Part shown: piece by piece, positions 1-8,302 of the stretch | Numbering within the stretch: the first letter of the stretch is position 1 | How the letters are laid out: each line of letters begins with the position of its first letter | Assembly (NCBI GenBank): GCA_020186115.1 | Contig: WSYJ01000036.1 | Span: 930,001 to 994,000, forward strand | DNA: 64,000 bases | From: Histomonas meleagridis | Lineage: Eukaryota > Parabasalia > Tritrichomonadida > Dientamoebidae | Reading direction: 5' to 3' | Translations under genes and position numbers: made by a program | Notes under the pieces: generated by a model | The model's database searches: none | Told to the model about the DNA's origin: nothing | Seen by the model: only the letters and a program-made list of their open reading frames with translations

Positions 1-71
1 CACTAAATCCTTTAGAGCAACACATCAAATAAAAAACAAAACATTATTAATATAACATTTACATTTTCTAT

Positions 72-1694
72 TTATTCTTCTCCATCATTTTTCTTATGAT
101 GTCTTCTCCTTCTATGTCTATGCAAAGTTCCAATGTTTGCCTCTATTTCCATTTCAGCGTTTTCCACTTCGGGTGCAGTAATATCTGTTACAGTCGGCGG
201 AACAGGTTCCACATCAGGTATATTCTCATCCTCAATTATATCATTCATTGCCTCTTTTCTTTTCATTATTTCTTCTGTGTCACGTTCCCATTGTTGTCTT
301 CGTGTTATGAACTGATCCATTCGAAAGTTGCGCCATATATAACGCGCTCCGTTTTTGACGCTTTCATTTTTTAAGTTTTCGCATATCTGCGCTTTAGCTT
401 TGATGTCGCAGACGTCGTACATAGCTTCGATTACGAATGCTCCATTACGATCTAACGCAAGTTCTTGTGACTTAGGAATTAGACGTCGGATGATTTTCAT
501 CTTGGACTTTATGTCAATGTTCGACTTGATGAATTCGGATACGAAGTACGAACATGACTTGTCAAGTGAAAGTTCGAATATGCGATCTCCGCCAAGTTGC
601 TTAGCTGCCTCGACAAGTGGTTTATTACTACTTGGATCAAAGTTACATATGCTTTGAAGCATTTTCGAGCCATTTGGCGGAGATATAGAATTCATATATT
701 CTATCAAATTATCATTGCCACTTTCATTAACAAAATATGATACAAATCGGGTCTGATAGTTGGGATCAGAGTAGATAAGTCCTTTGGAAAGGGAAACAGC
801 AACTTGGGGTCGAACTGAAATGATCTTAGGAAGTGAAGGAATAAGTTGTTTGACAACAAGTGATAGTTCTTCCCGGTTACGCTCACACTCGAGCCATCGC
901 TGAAGAACATAGTTGGCGATGGGATGTGAAAAAGCTGAAATTGCTTCTTTACGAAGACATTTCTCAAGAAGTACAGTGGCAGCTGGTGCACCAACATTCT
1001 GAAGGAGTGATTCAATGAGCTTAGAACCAGATTTATCACAGATATCTTCATAGGTGCATGGAACAGATGATAATAAATATTTGATAAGTTTGGAATAATA
1101 TTGTTGATTGAGTGAAGCAATCGCTTGGAGTGTGGCGCTGAATTGTGTGGACTTAACTCGAGTTGGATCATTGACAATTGCTTGAATAATTTTTCTGGAA
1201 AATTTATCAATCTTTTGATTCATAGAAGCATGAACAGAGAGTTCTTTGAGAATTGTACGAGCAACATGAGAACCTGCATAATCATCAGCTAGATCAGCTG
1301 CATTCGGTGTAAGTTCTGTAACTAAGCTTGATAACAATTCAGAAAATTTTGGTGGAGGAACATCAGAATCAATGAATTGGAAGCTTTGTATGATTATTTG
1401 TTCAACAACATGAGAAGAGAATTTATCATATGAAAGATCTTCAAAATGACCTGAAAAAGCCCTGAACAAACGCTGAAGAGATAAAATAGGACAATTCTTT
1501 ATGTAACTTTCCATAAATCTCGAACAAGCTTTGTGTTGAGCAACTAATATTTCTTTTCCACGAAGAGCTTGATCAAGAGGTTCAAAAAAATCATTAACAT
1601 CTTCTGAATCTTTAATTGAACTAAATGCATCCATTGCTCTCTCGAAATAGTCTACATCCTCTTTAGACAAGTGGCGCTCTTTTTGATTTTTCAT
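72..1694 (-). CDS. NOP9: NOP9-like Pumilio-repeat nucleolar protein
   Basis: Encodes about 540 residues. NOP9 is a Puf-fold RNA-binding protein needed for small-subunit pre-rRNA processing in the nucleolus. Puf-like helical repeats run through the protein, each with a short Ser/Gly-rich helix (SSHVVEQII, GSHVARTIL, GSKLIESLL, SHPIANYVLQ, CSYFVSEFI, NGAFVIEAMYD). The C-terminal segment YIWRNFRMDQFITRRQQW resembles the Nop9-specific WRNW...RR end that other Puf proteins lack. A basic tail (RHRRRRHHKK) fits nucleolar location. The open frame reaches a TTG at 1715, but the first ATG is at 1694 and I use that. It is transcribed away from the kinase at 2487. The family call rests on repeat pattern and C-terminal motif. 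Confidence 0.8.
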   Translation of the reverse strand: MKNQKERHLSKEDVDYFERAMDAFSSIKDSEDVNDFFEPLDQALRGKEILVAQHKACSRFMESYIKNCPILSLQRLFRAFSGHFEDLSYDKFSSHVVEQIIIQSFQFIDSDVPPPKFSELLSSLVTELTPNAADLADDYAGSHVARTILKELSVHASMNQKIDKFSRKIIQAIVNDPTRVKSTQFSATLQAIASLNQQYYSKLIKYLLSSVPCTYEDICDKSGSKLIESLLQNVGAPAATVLLEKCLRKEAISAFSHPIANYVLQRWLECERNREELSLVVKQLIPSLPKIISVRPQVAVSLSKGLIYSDPNYQTRFVSYFVNESGNDNLIEYMNSISPPNGSKMLQSICNFDPSSNKPLVEAAKQLGGDRIFELSLDKSCSYFVSEFIKSNIDIKSKMKIIRRLIPKSQELALDRNGAFVIEAMYDVCDIKAKAQICENLKNESVKNGARYIWRNFRMDQFITRRQQWERDTEEIMKRKEAMNDIIEDENIPDVEPVPPTVTDITAPEVENAEMEIEANIGTLHRHRRRRHHKKNDGEE

Positions 1695-2486
1695 TTTGAA
1701 TTCGACCGCAAACAAACTCAGTCAAATTCATGGAAAAACATTTTTTTAACTTCATCATTGTTATGAAAGAACGAATCTGGATAAATGCTATCAAAACAAC
1801 TGGTAAACTTCATTTGCCATATATAAAATACATTTTTTAAAAATAATTTTCAGATATAATTTCCATCTTATAAGATTTAACATAAAGTTTTATTGACAAA
1901 ACCAACGCCCTTTTGAATAAGTATTCATGTAAAGGATCATCAACAAATTAATCGATCTTCCATAATATATTATGGAATTAAAATTTTAATATTGTGTTTA
2001 TTGATTGCTTGATGTTTCCAAATCCATGGTGTGATTTTATTTTAGAGTAAATATTTATATTAATTTCGGGATTTCATGTTTCAAAATTTCCACAAATTCC
2101 CCACATTAAAAGAGGTTGATTGCGGTTTATTTACGATTGCAATACTTTATGTTTTGTCCCAAACGATACCACCGAAAATCTCCGAATGACTTTTTGAATG
2201 TCTGATGGTATGTCACGGCCGATATTCTGCTTTTTGAGTACAAAAATGCTGTTTACACGGTTTTTTCTGAAAGATTTTTTGTATTAAATATTAAAATATC
2301 TTAATATATAAATCCTTTTGTTTAATACTTACAAGAATAAATTATTACCATAATAATTTTAAATAAGTTTAATAATTATAATATTATAATATTTGTAATT
2401 AGCAAGATAAATTTGTTTGAAATCGGTTATAACGTCGCCTTGGTACTGTAGGCCTTTCAAAATTTGAGAGCCCACAGCTCATTTTT
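1695..2486. other. Intergenic region, divergent promoters of NOP9 and the CK1-like gene
   Basis: About 790 bp of AT-rich sequence with no credible ORF. The right end carries an Inr-like TCATTTTT at 2479-2486, directly abutting the ATG at 2487, and a GGCCTTTC (M5-like CCTTT) near 2450. An in-frame TTG precedes the NOP9 ATG but no in-frame ATG does. I see nothing else. Confidence 0.5.
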
Positions 2487-3530
2487 ATGATTCTATCTTC
2501 AGCTACATTAGGAAACTTTGAGATCTACTCAACAATAGAGTGCACAGACACTAATACAATACTCGCAGTAAGAGACAACAAGGGAAATTCATATGCTGCA
2601 AGGTGTACACCAACTGATTTTAAAGTTAGAACATTCAATTTCGAGGTTAAGTTGTTAATGGGTCTTAGAGGCAAGTCTAAGTACATACCAAAGATGATCG
2701 CTTCTGGTTCTAATGATGAATGCAACTATCTTGTCATGAAACTTTTTGGACCTTCATTATCTTTCATCTCTAATGAACTTGGCCTTGGTAAATTTGGTAC
2801 ATCAACAGCACTTAGAGTTAGCTATCACATCCTTCAAGCTCTTCAACAACTTCACAAATTAGGTGTTATTCATAGAGATATCAAGCCATCCAACATTGTA
2901 ACCACAAAAGATCACACCAATCCAATCAAGATCATTAACTATGGCCTTTCAAGATACTATCTTAATAAAGATGGTTCACTTGTTCCAGAAAGAGCTAATC
3001 CAGGCTTCCGAGGAACAGCTAAGTATGCATCTGTTAATGCCCTTCAAGGAAAAGATTTATCCAGAAAGGATGACTTAGAGTCATGGTTCTATGTTTTGAC
3101 AGAATTATTATTTGGCAGTCTTCCATGGGGCGACCTCAAACGTAGCAAAGAAATCCTCGACATGAAGTGCAATGTTAACTTCAATGATCTTTATTCCAAT
3201 ACTTTCCCAGAACTTCTTGAAATCTGGAGAATGATTCAATCAATGGACTTTTCTTCCAAGCCAAACTATGACAGGATGGAAAAGATACTCAAAACAGTCA
3301 TGTCCAACAACAGTGTTAATTGGAATGACTTATATGATTGGGAAGCATTTGGATTAAGACTTGGTGCGCCATTTACAACAACAGAAAAGGAGCCTGCTCA
3401 GTTATCGACATTAACAGTTCCACAACATAACTCATTCTTGAACAAGTTCCAGTTCATTAAGCTACTATGGAATGATAAACCTAACAAAGGCTATGCACAC
3501 GTTGATGAAACTAACGTTCAACTTTTGTAA
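2487..3530 (+). CDS. Casein kinase 1-like protein, probable pseudokinase
   Basis: 347 residues with a CK1-type kinase fold. The catalytic-loop HRDIKPSNIV is intact (about residues 132-141). A CK1-like GFRGTAKYASVNA activation segment and a DDLESWFYVLTELLFGSLPW helix follow. Three other catalytic features are lost. The glycine loop has no GxGxxG (IECTDTNT). The beta-3 AxK lysine is Arg (YAARC). The DFG aspartate that binds Mg is Asn (INYGLS). CK1 genes are greatly expanded in trichomonads and include such degenerate members. I infer a scaffold or regulatory role rather than strong phosphotransfer. The ATG directly follows an Inr-like TCATTTTT. Confidence 0.85.
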   Translation: MILSSATLGNFEIYSTIECTDTNTILAVRDNKGNSYAARCTPTDFKVRTFNFEVKLLMGLRGKSKYIPKMIASGSNDECNYLVMKLFGPSLSFISNELGLGKFGTSTALRVSYHILQALQQLHKLGVIHRDIKPSNIVTTKDHTNPIKIINYGLSRYYLNKDGSLVPERANPGFRGTAKYASVNALQGKDLSRKDDLESWFYVLTELLFGSLPWGDLKRSKEILDMKCNVNFNDLYSNTFPELLEIWRMIQSMDFSSKPNYDRMEKILKTVMSNNSVNWNDLYDWEAFGLRLGAPFTTTEKEPAQLSTLTVPQHNSFLNKFQFIKLLWNDKPNKGYAHVDETNVQLL

Positions 3531-3603
3531 ACAATATAAATTTTGTAAATCTTTGTTTTTACAAAAAGTCGTTTTTTGAATAGTTTACACAGTACATTAG
3601 ACT

Positions 3604-6036
3604 TTGAATTACATCCCTTCCGTTTCTTTAGGGAAAATCGAAAAATCGACAATTGGAAAGAGATATCTTGCATTCACAATTGGAGGATTAGTTTATTTGT
3701 ATAAATATAATTTACCGGTACTTGAATTTATCTCATCATTTACAATCGAAAGCTCATGCGATTTCTTAACGATAAATGAAAGCCCTTTCACTAATAGAAT
3801 CCATGTTTCAATAATTGCGAATCAAATGTTATATTTTTATGATGCACAAACTTATGACATTTTTGTATTTTTTTTTTCTGCAAAATTTGTTTACTTTGAT
3901 AATTGCTTCCCATGCTCTATCTTTTTGATTTCAATTGATGATCAACTTATTCATTACAAAGTTTCACTAGATAAAAAATCACCATGTTATAAAGTTGATT
4001 GGAAACTTGATTTTCCTCAAACTTTCAAAATCAAAAAGTTTGTATTAAGTCCATCGAACAATAACATCGCTCTTATATTATCAAAGAAAGGTGATGTATG
4101 CAAACTCATTCGTGAAGATAAAGATAAACCAATGCAAATTGTTGAAGGTTTTCTTCAATTACTTGAACTTAATCCAATAATAGATATATTTCCAACATCT
4201 TCTCTCGATATGTTTATTGCTTTATCATCAAATCAAATATATTTTTTAAACATTTACATAGATTCTGTTATTCAAGTTGTTGAGATTTCATCAAACATAT
4301 TTTTTACAAAAGTTTTTTCAAGTTCTGATGTTTCACCATATGTATTTACTCAAAAAAGTGACGATTCTCTATCACTTTTTCAATTGACAGACGACGGTTT
4401 TGACGCATCAAATTCAATTTTTCTCGGCGAAAGTAAACTTAATTCATTATACCCACATGATAATGGTGTTTATATTATAGCAGATGACTTTGAGTTATTA
4501 GATTTAAGTGTTCAAAACAAACGATTAGTAATATCGAGTGAAATTAAATTTCCTTTATTAACTAATGATATGAAATTTACATCAGATTTTGATCAAGTTT
4601 CATATGTATTACCTAACAATGATATATGTATTATCAATGACAAACATATTACCGAAATAATTCCGAATTTTTTAGATGATCCGATTGAAGACATATTTTT
4701 CTTCACCAAAAACATTTTGATTATATATTCGAACAAAACATTATACAAAAACAAAACGAAATTATTTGATGAAACAGATATTATAAATTATAAATATATT
4801 CGAAATGATTTAATTATTGCGTTTACAAATGAAAAACTTTTATTATATTCACATGAAACAGAAACAATTTCATTTTTTTATTTCCCTAAAATTATTGATG
4901 TTGCAATTAGTCGAAACAATAAAACCAATTCAATTATCATATGTTTAATAATAGAACAAAACGGAATTATATTTTTAAATGAACAATTTCATGAGATTGA
5001 TATTACATTCAATAAATCACAATCGAACACGTATCAAAAGTTATTATTTGAGTATCCGATTCTTTATTGCATTAACAACAACATAATTTATTCATTTAAC
5101 ATTGAAGAAAGACAACAAATTAATAACATTCGATTTAATTATAATTCGATTTATCTATATAACAAAGAAATATATTATACGTTACGAAATTCGATTTATA
5201 AAATGAATGATAAACTTCAAAAGAAAGAAATTATTGAAACCTCAAATTCAAATTTAATAATAACATTTGTAAATGATATTTATATACAATATATAATACC
5301 AGAAAACGGAATATTTATATATTATTATGAGAAAACTATTAAACAACATAAAGAAAATGAAACTTTAGAAATAATTCCATTGTATTTCCAAAATAATAAA
5401 ATAGAAACACTTCGAAATTATATTAAAAAATTAATATTAACATCGAAGAATAAAGTTAATGATATTGAAACATTGTTATGTTTGTTTAACTATGAAATAC
5501 CATTTCGAGATCCAAATAAATTTAAAGATACAAAACAAATATATCAAAATTTGGTATTTACATTTCCAAATGATTTGTTAATGAATGATGAAAATTATTT
5601 CGTGATAAAAGAATATGTAAAACAATTTATGAATTTAAAAATGTATTTATATGCTGCAACATTATTAAACAAAATTAATTCTAAAGAAAAATGCGCAAAA
5701 GTTTTAATGAAAAATAATTTCGTGGAAATCGGTTACATATATTGCGTTATTAATAATATAAATTTGTTCGAGTTGAATATTTTTAAATGTGTAATAGAGT
5801 CGTTGTTGAAAATTGGAAAAATTTTCGAAACTGTGAATTTGTTGTTAAGGAATAAATGTTATAGAATCGCATTGTCGTTGTTATTTGATGCGAATTGTTT
5901 GGATGTTTTAAGGAAAATAATTTCCGATTTTGATTTGTTTAATTATGTAGAAAGTGAATATGAAATGAAATTAATTGATAAATTAAATATGGATGTGAAA
6001 TCATTGGACGTTTTGCTGAAATCTATAACGGACTAA
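3604..6036 (+). CDS. Beta-propeller plus alpha-solenoid protein, possibly a membrane-traffic factor
   Basis: The open frame is about 810 codons and begins at TTG 3604, right after an in-frame TAG at 3598. The first in-frame ATG is at 3826 (residue 75). The sequence before it (LGKIEKSTIGKRYLAFTIGG) looks like genuine protein, so the start is unresolved: mutated ATG, non-AUG start or missing upstream exon. The N-terminal 500 residues are beta-rich with irregular repeat strands, like a degenerate WD propeller. The last 250 are helical (KEKCAKVLMKNN, ESLLKIGKIFETVNLLLRNK), like a trafficking solenoid. That layout fits RMC1/Mic1- or Vps-type proteins, but no motif decides. Codon use is extremely AT-rich. 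Confidence 0.7.
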   Translation: MNYIPSVSLGKIEKSTIGKRYLAFTIGGLVYLYKYNLPVLEFISSFTIESSCDFLTINESPFTNRIHVSIIANQMLYFYDAQTYDIFVFFFSAKFVYFDNCFPCSIFLISIDDQLIHYKVSLDKKSPCYKVDWKLDFPQTFKIKKFVLSPSNNNIALILSKKGDVCKLIREDKDKPMQIVEGFLQLLELNPIIDIFPTSSLDMFIALSSNQIYFLNIYIDSVIQVVEISSNIFFTKVFSSSDVSPYVFTQKSDDSLSLFQLTDDGFDASNSIFLGESKLNSLYPHDNGVYIIADDFELLDLSVQNKRLVISSEIKFPLLTNDMKFTSDFDQVSYVLPNNDICIINDKHITEIIPNFLDDPIEDIFFFTKNILIIYSNKTLYKNKTKLFDETDIINYKYIRNDLIIAFTNEKLLLYSHETETISFFYFPKIIDVAISRNNKTNSIIICLIIEQNGIIFLNEQFHEIDITFNKSQSNTYQKLLFEYPILYCINNNIIYSFNIEERQQINNIRFNYNSIYLYNKEIYYTLRNSIYKMNDKLQKKEIIETSNSNLIITFVNDIYIQYIIPENGIFIYYYEKTIKQHKENETLEIIPLYFQNNKIETLRNYIKKLILTSKNKVNDIETLLCLFNYEIPFRDPNKFKDTKQIYQNLVFTFPNDLLMNDENYFVIKEYVKQFMNLKMYLYAATLLNKINSKEKCAKVLMKNNFVEIGYIYCVINNINLFELNIFKCVIESLLKIGKIFETVNLLLRNKCYRIALSLLFDANCLDVLRKIISDFDLFNYVESEYEMKLIDKLNMDVKSLDVLLKSITD

Positions 6037-7045
6037 TTGTTTTTAAAGAAAAATGAATAAAATTTTGTAATATAAATTAAATTTTTTTTCTTGAATATAA
6101 ATTAATGAAAAGAGAAAATGTATAATTCACAATAATTTCTTTTTTTAAATCTTGACATTTATATTTAGATCATCGCCAAAACTGCTGCTTAAAGTCTTTG
6201 GTTTTTTTCTTCTTTCTTTGTCCAAGCACAATATTTTCTTCCATATTGAACCATTTCTTGTCTTCCTCATATATAAATCATGGTTTCTTGCTTTCATCCT
6301 TAGTACACCAAAAAATACATATTTAGTTTTTAACTAAAAACGCATTATTTAAGTCAAGATTAAAAAAAAAAATTCCTTTTTTTCTTCTTTATTTTCAAAT
6401 CTGATTATTACCGATGATTTGGTTGAAATGATATCAAAGTTTTATTGAGATTCTGAAGAAGTTTTGAGAAAAAGTTGTTACAAACATACAACTAAACATT
6501 TAAAATACAAAAACTATCAGAAGATACATACTAAAAAATTAAACAAAGTAGACAAAAATGCAAAAAAATGATTAAGTGAATCAAAGATGTTTGAAAGAGA
6601 GAGATAAAATGGGGGTGGTAATGATTAATTGAGATATGAAATTATATGAGTATGTTAATAGCATAAATGTGATGGATAAAATGATTAAATTTCAAATTGT
6701 CCATTGTTGAGCTTCAATAAGTCATAAGATATAATTGAAAAAATCATAGTGTACACCATAAAATATCACATCATTTTTTGTGCACATATTTTTCTTCTTC
6801 AACCAATTAATGAAATCCATCCAAATACAATTCCGAGTTTATTCAAAATTTTGTTTTCTGTGATTTTGTTTTTATGTAATTTGTTGGACGAATTGAAGCT
6901 CAACAATGGACAAATTAAAAATTTATATTGAACAGTTTGAATTTTCGATTTACTGCTTTTATAATTGGTTGGACAAATTGAAAATCTCAGGTGTACCTAA
7001 AATTGACAAGGTTTGTTTGTGTCACGATTTCCAAAAAACCCTCAC
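6037..7045. other. Intergenic region with a long inverted repeat
   Basis: About 1 kb, AT-rich. Short ORFs at 6152-6337 and 6749-6931 have no recognisable features and I do not annotate them. The notable element is the 22-bp perfect inverted repeat listed separately. A third related string (GGTTGGACAAATTGAAAATC) lies near 6967. Confidence 0.5.
6697..6913. repeat. 22-bp perfect inverted repeat enclosing 173 bp (possible miniature transposon remnant)
   Basis: Left arm 6697-6718 is TTGTCCATTGTTGAGCTTCA plus AT. Right arm 6892-6913 is its exact reverse complement. The match continues imperfectly for a few bases on the outside. The interior is AT-rich with no protein signal. The whole could be a MITE remnant or a hairpin. 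I see no clear target-site duplication. Confidence 0.6.
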
Positions 7046-8302
7046 ATGATACCTGAGAATAACCCCCTTAAACCCAATATCCCAACATCTATAACAAATT
7101 ACTCAACAAAAGAAACAGAAAGTCCTGTTAACTTTCTTAATATACTGGAACAAATTGTATTTAATTTAACAAAAAGCAATCTTGAATCCTCAGTCCTGCA
7201 AACAATGGAATTATTTGATTCAAGCTTTCCATATTCATTTAATTTTGTTTTGAGTAATTTGATTTTTATTGCATTTAATTCACATAAGAATAAAAATAGT
7301 GATATATATATAAATTATTTGAAATTACTTCAAAGTAAAGAAGAAGAAATAAATAAAAATGATTCAAATATCATTTGCGTATTTACTGATTTCTTGTTAT
7401 ACGATTTGATAGAGGAAAAATATTACCTTATTGAGAGAATGATTGAAGAAAATTTCATTGATTCAAGTGTTGCTCATGAAATTCCTTCAATATATTTTGC
7501 CCAATACAAAACAGAAAAAGAATACACGAATCTTCTTCGTTTTCAATTTAAATTAGGAATAAATGATTTCGAGAGTTATGAAGAATTATCAAAGAATGAT
7601 TTTGAACTTCATAAGAAATTAATTAAAGAAGGACATAATCCGAATGAAATTACAAAAATAATCCGAAATGATGAAATAGAAAAACTTCAAGAAATCTCAT
7701 CACAAAAAGACTTTGATTATAATCAAACAATAAAACCATCACTTTATGAAAGATATTCAATTATTAATCATAAAAATGTTTCTTTAATTGATTATGCAGC
7801 ATTCTTTGGATCAGTAAAATGCTTTAAATATTTACTTATGAATGGTGCAAAAGTAGAAAACACAGGTAAATATGCAATTGCAGGTGGAAATGAAGAAATT
7901 ATTCATTTATGTGAACAAAATCATTCATCATTTGAATATGCATATGAAACAGCAATTGAATTTCATCGAAATGATATCTTTAAATATTTATATGAAAATA
8001 AATTAGAACAATTTGATAATAATAAATTAGGGAAATTATGTATAGAATATGGTAATTATGAAATTTTTGCGTTTTTGCTTGAAAAAGGTCTGAAAATCAA
8101 TGAATCTTTAATTGGGAAATCAGCAAAAATAGGAAATTTATATCTAGTAAAATATTTCATACAAAATTATTACCTTCCAAAAAATATTTTAATTAAATCT
8201 TCTCGAACAAGAAATATTGAATTTGTTAAATTTATTCTAGGACAAAAAGGAATTGATATTAATGCTAAAAATCTTTATTTATTTTATGTGAATATTTTTT
8301 AA
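7046..8302 (+). CDS. Ankyrin locus 1, 5' coding block (DUF3447-like ankyrin protein)
   Basis: About 418 codons from ATG 7046; the open frame begins with a TTG at 7013, which I do not use. It is closely similar to the starts of loci 2 and 3 (shared LHKKLIKEG...IIRNDEIEKLQEISSQ...LIDYAAFF...YLLMNGA). The N-terminal half is helical. The second half has five or six degenerate ankyrin-type repeats of 26-28 residues, for example ILIKSSRTRNIEFVKFILGQ followed by KGIDINAK. The frame then runs into the first spacer and meets TAA at 8300-8302. I suspect coding really leaves this frame at 8270 and continues in the module array downstream. DUF3447-type ankyrin proteins are a large trichomonad family of mostly unknown role. 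Confidence 0.85.
   Translation: MIPENNPLKPNIPTSITNYSTKETESPVNFLNILEQIVFNLTKSNLESSVLQTMELFDSSFPYSFNFVLSNLIFIAFNSHKNKNSDIYINYLKLLQSKEEEINKNDSNIICVFTDFLLYDLIEEKYYLIERMIEENFIDSSVAHEIPSIYFAQYKTEKEYTNLLRFQFKLGINDFESYEELSKNDFELHKKLIKEGHNPNEITKIIRNDEIEKLQEISSQKDFDYNQTIKPSLYERYSIINHKNVSLIDYAAFFGSVKCFKYLLMNGAKVENTGKYAIAGGNEEIIHLCEQNHSSFEYAYETAIEFHRNDIFKYLYENKLEQFDNNKLGKLCIEYGNYEIFAFLLEKGLKINESLIGKSAKIGNLYLVKYFIQNYYLPKNILIKSSRTRNIEFVKFILGQKGIDINAKNLYLFYVNIF

Noticed and set aside
704-1210. 168-codon minus ORF overlapping NOP9
   Set aside because: Shadow frame of NOP9, which has clear repeat and C-terminal motifs.
6152-6337. 61-codon hydrophobic ORF
   Set aside because: Composition is what translated T-rich spacer gives; no start context or family.
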